Origin: Halopseudomonas phragmitis
GTDB lineage: Bacteria > Pseudomonadota > Gammaproteobacteria > Pseudomonadales > Pseudomonadaceae
Direction of reading: 5' to 3'
DNA: 64,000 bases
Assembly: GCF_002056295.1 (NCBI RefSeq)
Contig: NZ_CP020100.1
Span: forward strand, 1,635,501 to 1,699,500
In this document: piece after piece, positions 16,310 to 25,802 of the stretch
Layout of the letters: each line of letters opens with the position of its first letter
How positions within the stretch are numbered: position 1 is the first letter of the stretch
Translations under genes and position numbers: made by a program
The notes under the pieces: model-generated
What the model saw: only the letters and a program-made list of their open reading frames with translations
What the model was told of the DNA's origin: nothing
Database searches by the model: none

Positions 16310-17602
16310 TTATGAGATCGACTTTTCAAACACTTTGGAATTGCGCTGGTAGTTGTACAGCGAGGCACGCTTGGCTGGCAGGCGCTCCACTGAACTGGGG
16401 ACGAAGCCGCGCTCGCGGAACCAGTGCGCGGTGCGGGTGGTGAGCACGAACAGGGTATCCAGGCCGAGCTTGCGGGCCTGAGCCTCAACGCTGGCCAGCA
16501 ACTGGTCGCCGCGCCCACCGTGGCGGTAATCCGGATCGATGGCGACGCAGGCCAGTTCGCCGCTGCGCGAATCATCCAGCGGGTAGAGGGCTGCGCAGCC
16601 GATGATCATGCTGTCGCGCTCGATCAGGGTGAACTGGCCGATCTCGGTTTCCAGCACTTCGCGCGAGCGGCGCACCAGAATCCCGGCCTCTTCGAGCGGG
16701 CGCAGCAGTTCGAGCAGACCGGCCACATCGTCGATGGTGGCCGGACGGATCTGCTCGAAGGCTTCCTGGCTGACCATGGTGCCGCCGCCATCGCGGGTAA
16801 ACAGCTCGGTCAGTACCGCGCCGTCCTCGGCGAAGCTGACGATATGACTGCGCCGCACTCCGCCGTCGCAGGCTTTGCAGGCAGCCTTGAGCAGACTGCC
16901 GGGCAAGCTGTTGCCCAGCGCCTTGAGCAGCGCTGTGGCCCGCGTTGGCTTGAGTTCGCGCAGCAATTGGCCGTCGGCATCGAAAATCCCGGTATCGGGG
17001 CCGAGCAGAATCAGTTTGTCGGCGTTCAGCGCGGCGGCGGCGCTGGTGGCGACATCTTCGCAGGCCAGGTTGAAAACCTCTCCGGTCGGCGAGTAACCGA
17101 TGGACGACAGCAACACGATCGACTGTTCATCCAGGTGCTGACTGATCGCCTTGCGGTCGATCCGGCGTACTTCACCGGTATGGTGGAAGTCGACCCCGTC
17201 GACCACGCCAATCGGCTTGGCGGTGACGAAGTTGCCACTGACTACCCGTAGCCGCGAGCGCTGGCCCGAAGGCGCGGTGCACAGCCGCGCCTCGATGGCG
17301 ATGCGCAGACTGCCGACCGCATCCATCACGCAGGCCAGGGTATCCAGATCGGTGATGCGCAGGTCATTGTGATAACGCGAATCCAGGCCGCGGGCCTTGA
17401 GCCGCTCCTCGATTTGCGGGCGCGAGCCATGCACCAGCACCAGACGCACGCCGAGACTGTTGAGCAGCATTACATCGTGGATGATATTGATGAAGTTCGG
17501 ATGCGCCATGGCCTCACCCGGCAGCAGCACGACGAAGGTGCAGTCCCTGTGGGTGTTGATGTAAGGCGTCGAGTGGCGGAACCAGTTGACGTAGTCGTGC
17601 AT
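16310..17602 (-). CDS. argA: N-acetylglutamate synthase
   Basis: ArgA acetylates glutamate, the first step of arginine synthesis. The product has an N-terminal amino-acid-kinase-like domain (about 1-290; LVLVHGSRPQIEERL, VLLSSIGYSPTGEVFNL) that binds arginine, and a C-terminal GNAT acetyltransferase domain (about 295-430; ACVAIDPDYRHGGRGDQLL). The start at 17602 gives MHDYVNWFRHSTPYIN, the known N-terminus in pseudomonads, and 430 aa; a start at 17701 would add a 33-residue unrelated extension and overlap the amn start. It is divergent from amn, with a 97-bp shared promoter region. Confidence 0.97.
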   Translation of the reverse strand: MHDYVNWFRHSTPYINTHRDCTFVVLLPGEAMAHPNFINIIHDVMLLNSLGVRLVLVHGSRPQIEERLKARGLDSRYHNDLRITDLDTLACVMDAVGSLRIAIEARLCTAPSGQRSRLRVVSGNFVTAKPIGVVDGVDFHHTGEVRRIDRKAISQHLDEQSIVLLSSIGYSPTGEVFNLACEDVATSAAAALNADKLILLGPDTGIFDADGQLLRELKPTRATALLKALGNSLPGSLLKAACKACDGGVRRSHIVSFAEDGAVLTELFTRDGGGTMVSQEAFEQIRPATIDDVAGLLELLRPLEEAGILVRRSREVLETEIGQFTLIERDSMIIGCAALYPLDDSRSGELACVAIDPDYRHGGRGDQLLASVEAQARKLGLDTLFVLTTRTAHWFRERGFVPSSVERLPAKRASLYNYQRNSKVFEKSIS

Positions 17603-17699
17603 GCGTGGTGTTCCGGGCAAAACGCCAGTGTAGGGAGTTTGGCTGCTTGCCATCAAGTGTATCATTGGCTCCATGGCCCTTCGAACAGGAGCGTTCAAC

Positions 17700-19169
17700 A
17701 TGCCGCAATCGACCCCGGACTATGTCGTTGTCAACACCGCTTCAGCTGCGGTAGACCGCCTGGCTGCACTTTACCGACAGGCAACCAAGGCTTTGGGCCA
17801 GGCCTTGCATATGTATCTGCATGAACGGCGGCAGCCGAGTGCCGAGCAATTACGCCAGTTCTGCTACCCGGCGCTGCGTCTGACCTATGCCGCACACAGC
17901 GACCCCCCGGCCACAGTACGGGCCTTTGCCCGAGTACAGATTCCCGGGACCTATGCGGTGACCGTTACCCATCCAGAGGCCTTTCGCAGTTACCTGCTGG
18001 AGCAGTTGGAACCGCTGCTGAAGGACTTCGAGGTACGTCTGGAGGTTGGGCTCAGTGATCAGCCGATTCCTTACCCCTATGTGCTGGCCTATGACGAACT
18101 GTCGCGCTCCGGGGTTGCCGCAGGCGAGCTGGCGCGGGTGTTTCCCGGAACCGATCTGTCGGCGATCAGCGACAATGCCGCCGACGGGCTGGATGACTGG
18201 ACCCAGATGGACCCCTTGCCGCTGGCGCTGTTCGATGGGGCGCGGGTGGATTTTTCATTGCGCCGGCTGGTGCACTACACCGGCAGCGACTGGCAGCACG
18301 TGCAGCCCTGGATCCTGTTGACCAACTATCATCGCTACGTCGACCAGTTCATCCGTTACGGAATGGACATGCTGCTCAGCGAGTCGCGCTTCACCACGCT
18401 GGTACTGCCGGGCAACGTGCTGATCGAGCGCGGCATGGCCGAGGATGACATGCAGGCTGTGGTCGACAGCGTGGCCTGGCACCGCTTTCAGATGCCGGCC
18501 TACCACCTGCTGGCCAGCGATGGCGATGGCATCACTCTGGTCAATATCGGCGTCGGGCCGTCCAATGCCAAGAACATCACCGACCACCTGGCGGTGCTGC
18601 GTCCGCATTGCTGGCTGATGATCGGCCACTGTGGCGGGTTGCGCCAATCCCAGGCGATTGGCGACTACGTGCTGGCCCATGCCTATATGCGTCGTGACGG
18701 CATCCTCGATCGGCTATTGCCGCCACATATTCCGTTGCCGGCCCTGGCCGAAGTGCAGCAGGCCCTGCAGGCGGCAGCGGCACTGGTCACCGGTGATCAG
18801 GGCGACGCCCTCAAGCGCAGGCTACGTACCGGCACGGTACTGACCTACGATGATCGCAACTGGGAACTGCGCTGGGCTCAGGAGCGATCGCTGATCAATC
18901 AGGCCCGGGCCGTGGCGGTGGATATGGAAAGCGGCACCATCGCCGCCCAGGGCTATCGCCTGCGGGTGCCCTACGGCACCTTGCTGTGCGTGTCCGACAA
19001 GCCGCTGCACAGCGAGATCAAGTTGCCGGGCGCGGCTGGGGCCTTCTATCAACGGGCGGTCAGCCAGCACCTGCATATCGGCATCGCGGCACTGGATCTG
19101 CTGCGCAGCCAGGTCAACTCACTGCATTCGCGCAAGCTGCGTAGCTTTGATGAACCGCCGTTCCGCTGA
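17700..19169 (+). CDS. amn: AMP nucleosidase
   Basis: Amn cleaves AMP to adenine and ribose 5-phosphate. The 489-aa product (E. coli 484) has the family N-terminal domain (about 1-180) and a nucleoside-phosphorylase-fold catalytic domain: NIGVGPSNAKNITDHLAVLRP, LMIGHCGGLRQSQAIGDYVLAHAYMR and VDMESGTIAAQGYRLRVPYGTLLCVSDKPLHSEIKLPG (quoted parts each within the 200-480 region). AGGAG lies 8-12 nt before the ATG at 17700, which I prefer over the ATG at 17673 inside the argA leader. Convergent with argE, 7 bp apart. Confidence 0.96.
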   Translation: MPQSTPDYVVVNTASAAVDRLAALYRQATKALGQALHMYLHERRQPSAEQLRQFCYPALRLTYAAHSDPPATVRAFARVQIPGTYAVTVTHPEAFRSYLLEQLEPLLKDFEVRLEVGLSDQPIPYPYVLAYDELSRSGVAAGELARVFPGTDLSAISDNAADGLDDWTQMDPLPLALFDGARVDFSLRRLVHYTGSDWQHVQPWILLTNYHRYVDQFIRYGMDMLLSESRFTTLVLPGNVLIERGMAEDDMQAVVDSVAWHRFQMPAYHLLASDGDGITLVNIGVGPSNAKNITDHLAVLRPHCWLMIGHCGGLRQSQAIGDYVLAHAYMRRDGILDRLLPPHIPLPALAEVQQALQAAAALVTGDQGDALKRRLRTGTVLTYDDRNWELRWAQERSLINQARAVAVDMESGTIAAQGYRLRVPYGTLLCVSDKPLHSEIKLPGAAGAFYQRAVSQHLHIGIAALDLLRSQVNSLHSRKLRSFDEPPFR

Positions 19170-19176
19170 GGGCGGT

Positions 19177-20337
19177 TCAGGGGCGGGTGGGTTGCAAACA
19201 GAACTGCTCGATCAGCCCGCGCAGAATTCGCACCGTCGGTTCGATCCGATCCAGGGCCAGAAACTCGTCCGGCTGGTGGGCCTGGTCGATGTCGCCGGGG
19301 CCGAGAATCAGGGTCTGCATGCCGAGCTGATTGAGGTAGGGGCCTTCGGTGGCGAAGGCCACGCTGCCGGCGCTGTGTCCGGTCAGTCGCTCGCAGGCCG
19401 CAACGATCGGTGCATCGGCGGCGGTTTCAAAGGCCGGGACGCCCGGGAACAGTGGCTGATAGTCGATCTGGACCTGGCGTTCGGCGGCAATCGGTGCGAG
19501 CCGGGCGTGGATCGCTGCGCGCAGCTCGTCGCCGTCCATGCCCGGTAGTGGACGGATATCGAACTCCAGCGCGCACTTGGCACAGATCCGGTTGGGGTTG
19601 TCACCGCCGTGGATGCAGCCCAGGTTCATGGTCGGGGTCGGTACGCTGAACAGTGGGTTGTTCCAGCGTTTCTGCCAGGCGCTGCGCAGCTCCAGCAGAT
19701 CACTGATCACCACATGCATGGCTTCAATGGCATTGCGCCCGAGGCTGGGGTCGGAGGAGTGGCCGGCCTGGCCGATAATGTCGATCCGCTCCATCATGAT
19801 GCCCTTGTGCACGCGGATTGGCCTGAGCCCGGTGGGCTCGCCGATCACCGCATGCCGGGCCTTGGGCTGGCCGCTGGCAGCCAGTGCCCGGGCACCGCTC
19901 ATGGAGCTTTCCTCATCGGCGGTGGCGAGTACGATCAACGGCTGCTGAAAGGGTTGGTCGGCATAATCCTTGACTGCTTCGATGATCAGCGGGAAAAAGC
20001 CTTTCATGTCACAACTGCCCAGGCCATACCAGCGATTGTCGGCCTCGGTCAGAGCGAATGGCTCGTAGCTCCAGCGCTCGGGGTTGCACGGTACGGTATC
20101 GGTATGGCCGGCCAGTACCAGTCCGCCGGGGCCGGAGCCCAGGGTGGCGATCAGATTGGCCTTGCCAGGTTGGCCGGCGATTGGCTGGATATCACAGGCA
20201 AAGCCCAGTTGGCCGAGCCAGTCGGCGAGCAGATGAATGACGCCCAGATTGGACTGATCAAGGTCGGCCTGGGTACAACTGATCGAGGGGGCGGCGAGCA
20301 AAGCAGCGAATTGCTGCTTGAGGCTGGGCAATGACAT
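19177..20337 (-). CDS. argE: Acetylornithine deacetylase
   Basis: ArgE removes the acetyl group from N2-acetylornithine to give ornithine. The 386-aa product is an M20-family dizinc hydrolase with the metal ligands visible in AGHTDTVPC, GLGSCDMKGF, ATADEESSMSG and VIGEPT, plus a central dimerisation domain. It follows the Pit phosphate permease on the same strand after an 18-bp stem-loop whose 3' arm contains the AGGG that should act as ribosome-binding site. The argA/argE/Pit neighbourhood is typical of Pseudomonas. Confidence 0.96.
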   Translation of the reverse strand: MSLPSLKQQFAALLAAPSISCTQADLDQSNLGVIHLLADWLGQLGFACDIQPIAGQPGKANLIATLGSGPGGLVLAGHTDTVPCNPERWSYEPFALTEADNRWYGLGSCDMKGFFPLIIEAVKDYADQPFQQPLIVLATADEESSMSGARALAASGQPKARHAVIGEPTGLRPIRVHKGIMMERIDIIGQAGHSSDPSLGRNAIEAMHVVISDLLELRSAWQKRWNNPLFSVPTPTMNLGCIHGGDNPNRICAKCALEFDIRPLPGMDGDELRAAIHARLAPIAAERQVQIDYQPLFPGVPAFETAADAPIVAACERLTGHSAGSVAFATEGPYLNQLGMQTLILGPGDIDQAHQPDEFLALDRIEPTVRILRGLIEQFCLQPTRP

Positions 20338-20344
20338 GGTGGAT

Positions 20345-20385
20345 CCCTGACGGCGTAAGCTGGCTTTCAGCTTACGCCGTCAGGG
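20345..20385 (-). promoter_or_regulatory. 18-bp perfect hairpin overlapping the argE ribosome-binding site
   Basis: 20345-20362 and 20368-20385 are exact reverse complements, with a 5-nt loop. There is no U-tract on either side. On the minus strand it begins 8 nt after the Pit stop, and its final CAGGG ends 7 nt before the argE ATG, so folding would hide the only plausible Shine-Dalgarno. It could be a processing or termination structure after pit, or a translational brake on argE. Confidence 0.7.
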
Positions 20386-20393
20386 CCTCAGCG

Positions 20394-21650
20394 TCAGCCG
20401 AAAATCCCGCTGAGGACGAAGAAGTACAGAATCGACAGACCAGCACCAGCCGGCAGGGTGATGACCCAGGAACTGAAGATGGTGCCGACCACCCGCAGGT
20501 TCAGTGCAGCGATGCCGCGCGCCATACCAACACCCAGAACCGCACCGACCAGCGTGTGGGTGGTGGAGATCGGCAGCCCCAGGCCCGAGGCGCCAACCAC
20601 GGTGGTGGCGGTGGCCAGTTCGGCGGCAAAACCGCGGCTCGGGGTCAGTTCGGTGATGTGGCGGCCGATGGTGGCGATTACGCGATAGCCATAGGTAGCC
20701 AGACCGACCACGATACCGGCGGCGCCGAGCAGCAGCACCCAGCCGGGCACCAGAGAACGGGCCGCGATTTCACCAGTCTGCAGAACGCCGACAATGGCAG
20801 CCAGCGGACCAACGGCGTTGGCCACGTCGTTGGAGCCGTGGGCGAAGGCCATGGCACAGGCGGTGAAGATCATCAGTACCGCAAAGACCTTTTCCACGCT
20901 GGCGAAATGGAAGTCCTTGTCGGCCTCCGGGTCGGCCTTGATCCGGGTCAGCAGAGCCACGCCCAGTGCGGTGATCAGCAGCCCGACCAGTACCGCCAGA
21001 CCAAAGCTCTGCCAGTTGTTCAGGTCCAGACCCACATGCTTGAGGCCTTTGGTCACGGTCATCAGGGTGACGATGAAGCCGACGGCGAACATGTAGTAGG
21101 GCACGTAGCGCTTGGCGTTACGGAACGGCTCCTCGGTATCGAGGATCAGCTTGTGCACGCTCATGAAGATCAGGAAGGCGACCACCCCGGACAGGGTTGG
21201 CGAAATCACCCAGCTGGCAACAATCGGTACCACGCCGGACCAGTTGACCGCTTCCATGGAGACGCCAACGGCGCCGAAGCCGATGACCGCGCCAACAATG
21301 GAGTGGGTGGTGGAGACCGGCCAGCCCTTGATCGAGGCGATCAGCAGCCAGGTGCCGGCTGCCAGCAACGCCGCCAGCATGCCGAAGATCATCTGCTCCG
21401 GGCTGATCATGCTGGAATCGAGAATGCCGCTACGAATGGTTTGGGTAACCGAGCCGCCGGCCAGGTAGGCGCCGAGGAACTCGAAGACCATGGCGATGAT
21501 GATCGCCTGCTTGATGGTCAATGCCCGGGAGCCGACCGAGGTGCCCATGGCATTGGCGACGTCGTTTGCGCCTACCCCCCAGGCCATGAAGAAACCGAAG
21601 AGGCAGGCCAGGATGAGCAGGGTAGTGCCGTATTCTGCGATAAGAGTCAT
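20394..21650 (-). CDS. pit: PiT-family low-affinity phosphate transporter
   Basis: A 418-aa inner-membrane symporter of inorganic phosphate (with metal and proton) of the PiT family. The two family repeats GANDVANAMGTSVGSRALT (near the N-terminus) and GSNDVANAVGPLAA (near the middle) are intact, and about ten hydrophobic helices surround a central hydrophilic loop. It directly follows the DUF47 gene (28-bp gap), the usual pairing of PiT permease and its presumed PhoU-like regulator. argE lies downstream on the same strand. Confidence 0.96.
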   Translation of the reverse strand: MTLIAEYGTTLLILACLFGFFMAWGVGANDVANAMGTSVGSRALTIKQAIIIAMVFEFLGAYLAGGSVTQTIRSGILDSSMISPEQMIFGMLAALLAAGTWLLIASIKGWPVSTTHSIVGAVIGFGAVGVSMEAVNWSGVVPIVASWVISPTLSGVVAFLIFMSVHKLILDTEEPFRNAKRYVPYYMFAVGFIVTLMTVTKGLKHVGLDLNNWQSFGLAVLVGLLITALGVALLTRIKADPEADKDFHFASVEKVFAVLMIFTACAMAFAHGSNDVANAVGPLAAIVGVLQTGEIAARSLVPGWVLLLGAAGIVVGLATYGYRVIATIGRHITELTPSRGFAAELATATTVVGASGLGLPISTTHTLVGAVLGVGMARGIAALNLRVVGTIFSSWVITLPAGAGLSILYFFVLSGIFG

Positions 21651-21678
21651 AGTGAAAATCTCTGCGCGGTAGCGGGAC

Positions 21679-22356
21679 TCAGCGAGCCATTAGCAGTTCC
21701 AGGCGGTTACCGACGCGCTCGGCGCGGTCGGCGACATCACCGATCCATTCGATGATCTGATAGAGGAACATCACATCGACGGGAGGCATGTCTTTTTCCA
21801 GTTTGAACAGCTCGGCGCGCAGTTTGACCTGCATACGGTCGGTGTCGCGCTCGATGTCTTCGAGCTCGATAACCAGTTTTTCCACCAGAGTGACTTCACG
21901 GCCGGCAAAGCCGGTTTCCAGCAGCTCGTCCAGCTCGTTCATGGCCTTGAGCGCTTGGGCTGCGGCATCGACTGAACGTTGAACGAAGACCAGAAAGGCT
22001 GGTTGCAGAGTGGCCGGGATAGTCATGTTGCGGCCCAGCATCAGGCCGGCGATATCCTTGGCGCGGTTGGCCACTTTGTCCTGTACACTGAGCAGCTCCA
22101 GCAGGTCCGAGCGCGGCACTGGCAGGAACAGGCTTTTGGGCAGATGAATCCGCACATCCTTTTTCAGTTTGTCGGCTTCGTGTTCCAGTTGCACGATCCT
22201 TTGCTGAACCTGTTCAGCCGCTTGCCAGTCGTCGGCAAATACCGCTTCGATGAAGGGCACGAGCTGCGCGGCGCATTCATGAGCCTTGGCAATATGCTGC
22301 TGCATCGGACCGATCGGTGAGCGACCGAACAGTTTGATGAAAGGATTGTTGGGCAT
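21679..22356 (-). CDS. DUF47/PhoU-like protein (TIGR00153 family)
   Basis: A 225-aa all-helical cytosolic protein related to PhoU, almost always encoded next to PiT transporters and thought to control their activity, possibly by binding metal phosphates. It opens MPNNPFIKLFGRSPIGPMQQHI and contains repeated E/D-rich helices (QRIVQLEHEADKLKKDVR and ELEDIERDTDRM). The start at 22356 is preceded by GGAGGCGCC, a clear ribosome-binding site; the longer frame to 22416 lacks one. First gene of the DUF47-pit(-argE) unit. Confidence 0.94.
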   Translation of the reverse strand: MPNNPFIKLFGRSPIGPMQQHIAKAHECAAQLVPFIEAVFADDWQAAEQVQQRIVQLEHEADKLKKDVRIHLPKSLFLPVPRSDLLELLSVQDKVANRAKDIAGLMLGRNMTIPATLQPAFLVFVQRSVDAAAQALKAMNELDELLETGFAGREVTLVEKLVIELEDIERDTDRMQVKLRAELFKLEKDMPPVDVMFLYQIIEWIGDVADRAERVGNRLELLMAR

Positions 22357-22493
22357 GGCGCCTCCTGGGTTAGTGAGGCGCAAAATTATAGGTGCTGAGA
22401 CCGCCAACGTCATCAAAATGCCGTGGATTGGTCATTTCTATGTCATTTTTTGCCGCGCTAACCGATGAGTGGCAAGGCTTTTTAGAGAGTCAC

Positions 22494-23897
22494 ATGGTTA
22501 AAGAAACCGAAATCAAGCTGCGCGTCAGCCGGCAAACTCTGGACGCCCTGCGCGAGCATCCGCTGCTCAATGCCCGGCGTCAGGGCGACTGGCAGACCAG
22601 TACCCTGTACAACCAGTATTACGACAGTGCCGAGCGGGCCCTGTCCACGGCTCGGGTTGCCCTGCGCCTGCGGCGTGATGGCGAGCAGTTCATCCAGACC
22701 CTGAAAAGCCGTGGCCAGAGTGTTGCTGGCTTGTCCGAGCGCAATGAATGGGACTGGTACCTGAGTCAGCCGGCGCTGGATCTGAACCTGCTGGATGACC
22801 AGTGCTGGCCCCAGGCATTGGCCGAGCTGGACAAGACGCAACTGCAGCCGGTGTTCACCACTGATTTTCAGCGGACCCGGGCAATGCTGTGCTGGGAACG
22901 GGACGGCGAATCGGTTGAGGTCGAGGCCGCGCTGGATCTGGGCAAGGTTCTGGCCGGTGAGCGTGAGGAGCCGATCTGCGAGCTGGAGCTGGAAATTCGC
23001 CAGGGCCCAGCCGAGGCCTTGCTGGAACTGGCCGAGGCGCTGGCTGCCGACCTGCCGCTGATGCCTTGTGATATCAGCAAGGCCGAGCGTGGCTACCGGC
23101 TGTTCGACCCAGCCAGTTACGAGCTGCGTCCGGCGTCGCCGGACTGGCAGTCAACCACAGCAGTGGATGAGGTGATCCATAATGGCGGCTGGCAGTTGTT
23201 GGGCCAGACCCAACGCCTGGCCGAACAGTATCGGCATACCCGGCAGTGGAAGCTGTTTCGTGAACTGAGCCAGCAACTGGCCGAGCTGCGAGCCTATTTC
23301 GGCGTGTTTGACCTGGGCATGCCACGCTCGGCGGCGGCGCCCTTTATCGCGCCCCTGGATGCGCTGTTGCAGCGTTTCCGACCGCTGGTGCTGGCCGGTT
23401 GGGCCGATGATCAGGACGGTCAGGCCGCCCGTGATGCGGCGCCAGAGGTGTTCGATCAGGCCATCGCCGAGCCGGCTTGGGGCCAGTTGTTCATTGGCCT
23501 GGCGTTGTGGTTGCAGCGGCGCCAATGGTGCCAGGGCCGACCGCCACGCGGTGACAAGGTCGGCCAACTGGAACTGGCGCGCTGGCTGCTGGCAGCCTGT
23601 GCCAAGGAAATTCAGGAACTGCGGGTGCCGCATGCCAATGACCCTGATGGCATGGCCAGCGAGTGGGTGGACCAGTTGCCTCGGCTCGGGCGTCTGCACT
23701 TTTTGCTGGTCAACTTCCGCCGATGGCTGGAGGTGCCCGAGGCCGACCGGCTGTACGGTGAACTCAACAAACTGCAGGCGCTGCTTGAGCAGTACCCGCT
23801 GGTTGAGGCCGAACAGCACCCGGCGCTGCTCGCCGCCTTGCGCAAACAGGGCCAGCGTGTACGCCGGCTGGATGCCTGGCGCGAACTGAATAATTAA
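22494..23897 (+). CDS. CYTH-CHAD inorganic triphosphatase (YgiF-like)
   Basis: Residues about 1-205 form a CYTH domain with the diagnostic ExExK (ETEIKL at 4-9) and alternating charged beta-strands of the triphosphate tunnel (RVALRLRRDG, EVEAALDLG, ELELEI). Residues about 215-467 form a helical CHAD domain, which binds polyphosphate. E. coli YgiF with the same layout hydrolyses inorganic triphosphate. I start at the ATG at 22494 (467 aa), since the longer frame adds an unrelated leader. The divergent DUF47-pit unit next to it fits a phosphate/polyphosphate theme. Confidence 0.93.
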   Translation: MVKETEIKLRVSRQTLDALREHPLLNARRQGDWQTSTLYNQYYDSAERALSTARVALRLRRDGEQFIQTLKSRGQSVAGLSERNEWDWYLSQPALDLNLLDDQCWPQALAELDKTQLQPVFTTDFQRTRAMLCWERDGESVEVEAALDLGKVLAGEREEPICELELEIRQGPAEALLELAEALAADLPLMPCDISKAERGYRLFDPASYELRPASPDWQSTTAVDEVIHNGGWQLLGQTQRLAEQYRHTRQWKLFRELSQQLAELRAYFGVFDLGMPRSAAAPFIAPLDALLQRFRPLVLAGWADDQDGQAARDAAPEVFDQAIAEPAWGQLFIGLALWLQRRQWCQGRPPRGDKVGQLELARWLLAACAKEIQELRVPHANDPDGMASEWVDQLPRLGRLHFLLVNFRRWLEVPEADRLYGELNKLQALLEQYPLVEAEQHPALLAALRKQGQRVRRLDAWRELNN

Positions 23898-23961
23898 GAC
23901 TCTGGCGGTTAGCCGATCGCAAGCCGGCAATTGATCTGGAACATAAGGATAAGGGGTGTGC

Positions 23962-25761
23962 ATGAACAGTCTGGCTGACCTGTACCTGCCTGGCCAGGAG
24001 CGGCCACTGGATCTGGCCGATATCCTCAAATTGCTGGTGGCCCAGGGCCGGCTGGATCTTGAAAGTGCCGAGCAGCTCAGCGCGCTGCGCCGCTCGGCCA
24101 CCGGCGATACTGCCAAACTGCATCCGCTGGAGTTCATTGCCAGCCAGAATCCGGCTGATCTGGCTCGGCCGGATCGGACGCTGGATCTGGAAACCCTGAG
24201 CCGCTGGCTGGCCGAGGAAGCCGGCCAGCCGTTCTATCGGATCGACCCGCTGAAAATCAACGTCGCGGCTATCACCCCGCTGATGTCCTTCGCCTTTGCC
24301 CAGCGGCACAAGATTCTGGCTGTCGAGGTCAACGAACGCGAAGTCACCATCGCCAGCGCCCAGCCGTTTGTCACCAGTTGGGAGCCGAACCTGCACCATG
24401 TGCTCAAGCGCGAGATTCGCCGTGTGGTGGCCAGCCCAGCGGATATCCAGCGCTATTCGGTCGAATTCTACCGGCTGGCGCGCTCGGTTAGCGGTGCCAA
24501 TGCCAGCGATCAAAAGCTCAGCGCGGTCGGCAACTTCGAGCAGCTTTTGAACCTGGGCAGCATGAGCCAGGAACCGGACGCCAACGACGCTCACGTAGTA
24601 AATATTGTTGACTGGCTGTTTCAGTACGCCTTCGAGCAGCGTGCCAGCGATATCCACATCGAGCCGCGGCGCGATACCGGTAGCGTCCGGCTGCGCATCG
24701 ACGGGGTATTGCACACGGTCTATCAGTTCCCGTTGCAGGTCGCGGTGGCGGTGGTCAGCCGGCTGAAAACCCTGGGCCGGATGAATGTGGCCGAGAAGCG
24801 CAAGCCGCAGGATGGTCGGGTCAAGACCAAGTCGCCCCAGGGCAACGAGATCGAACTGCGCTTGTCGACCCTGCCGACCGCCTTCGGCGAGAAGATGGTG
24901 ATGCGGATCTTCGACCCCGATGTACTGCTGCGCAGCTTCGATCAGCTTGGCTTCTCGGCGGAAGATCAGCGCCGCTGGCAGGGCATGGTGACCCAGCCCA
25001 ACGGTATTGTGCTGGTCACCGGTCCGACCGGGTCGGGCAAGACCACCACCCTGTATACCACGCTCAAGCAACTGGCGACCCCTGAGGTCAACGTCTGCAC
25101 CATCGAAGATCCGATCGAGATGGTTGAGGACAGTTTCAACCAGATGCAGGTCCAGCACAATATCGAGCTGACCTTCGCCAGCGGGGTCCGGGCCCTGATG
25201 CGGCAGGATCCGGACATCATCATGATCGGCGAGATCCGCGATCTGGAAACCGCCGAGATGGCGATTCAGGCGGCGCTGACCGGTCATCTGGTGCTGTCGA
25301 CCCTGCATACCAACGATGCGCCCAGCGCGATCAGTCGACTGATCGAGCTGGGGGTGCCAGCCTACCTGTTGCGCGCCACTATCCTCGGGGTCATGGCCCA
25401 GCGCCTGGTGCGCACCCTGTGCCCGCATTGCAAGGCTCCGACCGAGGTCGACGCCGATGCCTGGAGTGAGCTGACCAAGCCCTGGAATGCACCATTGCCA
25501 AGCCAGGCACACAAGCCGGTAGGTTGTCCGCAATGCCGGGAAACCGGCTACCGCGGGCGCGCCGGGGTGTACGAGCTGATGCCGCTGAGTGATGGCCTGC
25601 GGGCGCTGATCCAGACCGACACCGATCTTAGTGCGCTGCGTCGTCAGTCCTACAAGGAAGGGATGCACAGCCTGCGCTTGTCCGGTGCGCAGAAGGTTGC
25701 CGCCGGGTTGACCACCATTGAGGAGGTGTTACGGGTGACGCCGACCAGCCAGCAACGTTAG
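23962..25761 (+). CDS. GspE/PilB-family ATPase, orphan
   Basis: A 599-aa type II secretion/type IV pilus-type ATPase. It has an N-terminal MshEN-like domain (about 60-170), a GspE N2 domain, Walker A GPTGSGKTTT (about 354-363), the Asp box TIEDPIE, Walker B RQDPDIIMIGEIRD, the His box LSTLHTNDA, and a zinc-binding CPHC...CPQC pair near the C-terminus. ATG 23962 is preceded by AAGGGG; the GTG at 23956 is possible. No secretin, pseudopilin or inner-membrane platform gene is nearby, so its partner machine must be elsewhere. A homologue occupies the same place beside CYTH-CHAD in Pseudomonas. Confidence 0.93.
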   Translation: MNSLADLYLPGQERPLDLADILKLLVAQGRLDLESAEQLSALRRSATGDTAKLHPLEFIASQNPADLARPDRTLDLETLSRWLAEEAGQPFYRIDPLKINVAAITPLMSFAFAQRHKILAVEVNEREVTIASAQPFVTSWEPNLHHVLKREIRRVVASPADIQRYSVEFYRLARSVSGANASDQKLSAVGNFEQLLNLGSMSQEPDANDAHVVNIVDWLFQYAFEQRASDIHIEPRRDTGSVRLRIDGVLHTVYQFPLQVAVAVVSRLKTLGRMNVAEKRKPQDGRVKTKSPQGNEIELRLSTLPTAFGEKMVMRIFDPDVLLRSFDQLGFSAEDQRRWQGMVTQPNGIVLVTGPTGSGKTTTLYTTLKQLATPEVNVCTIEDPIEMVEDSFNQMQVQHNIELTFASGVRALMRQDPDIIMIGEIRDLETAEMAIQAALTGHLVLSTLHTNDAPSAISRLIELGVPAYLLRATILGVMAQRLVRTLCPHCKAPTEVDADAWSELTKPWNAPLPSQAHKPVGCPQCRETGYRGRAGVYELMPLSDGLRALIQTDTDLSALRRQSYKEGMHSLRLSGAQKVAAGLTTIEEVLRVTPTSQQR

Positions 25762-25802
25762 AGGGGTTCGGGTAGAATGGCGCCGATCAACCGGAGCCTG
25801 CC

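Noticed and set aside
23764-25668. 634-aa open frame on the minus strand opposite the GspE-like ATPase
   Set aside because: A mirror frame of a strongly conserved ATPase; no ribosome-binding site and no family pattern.
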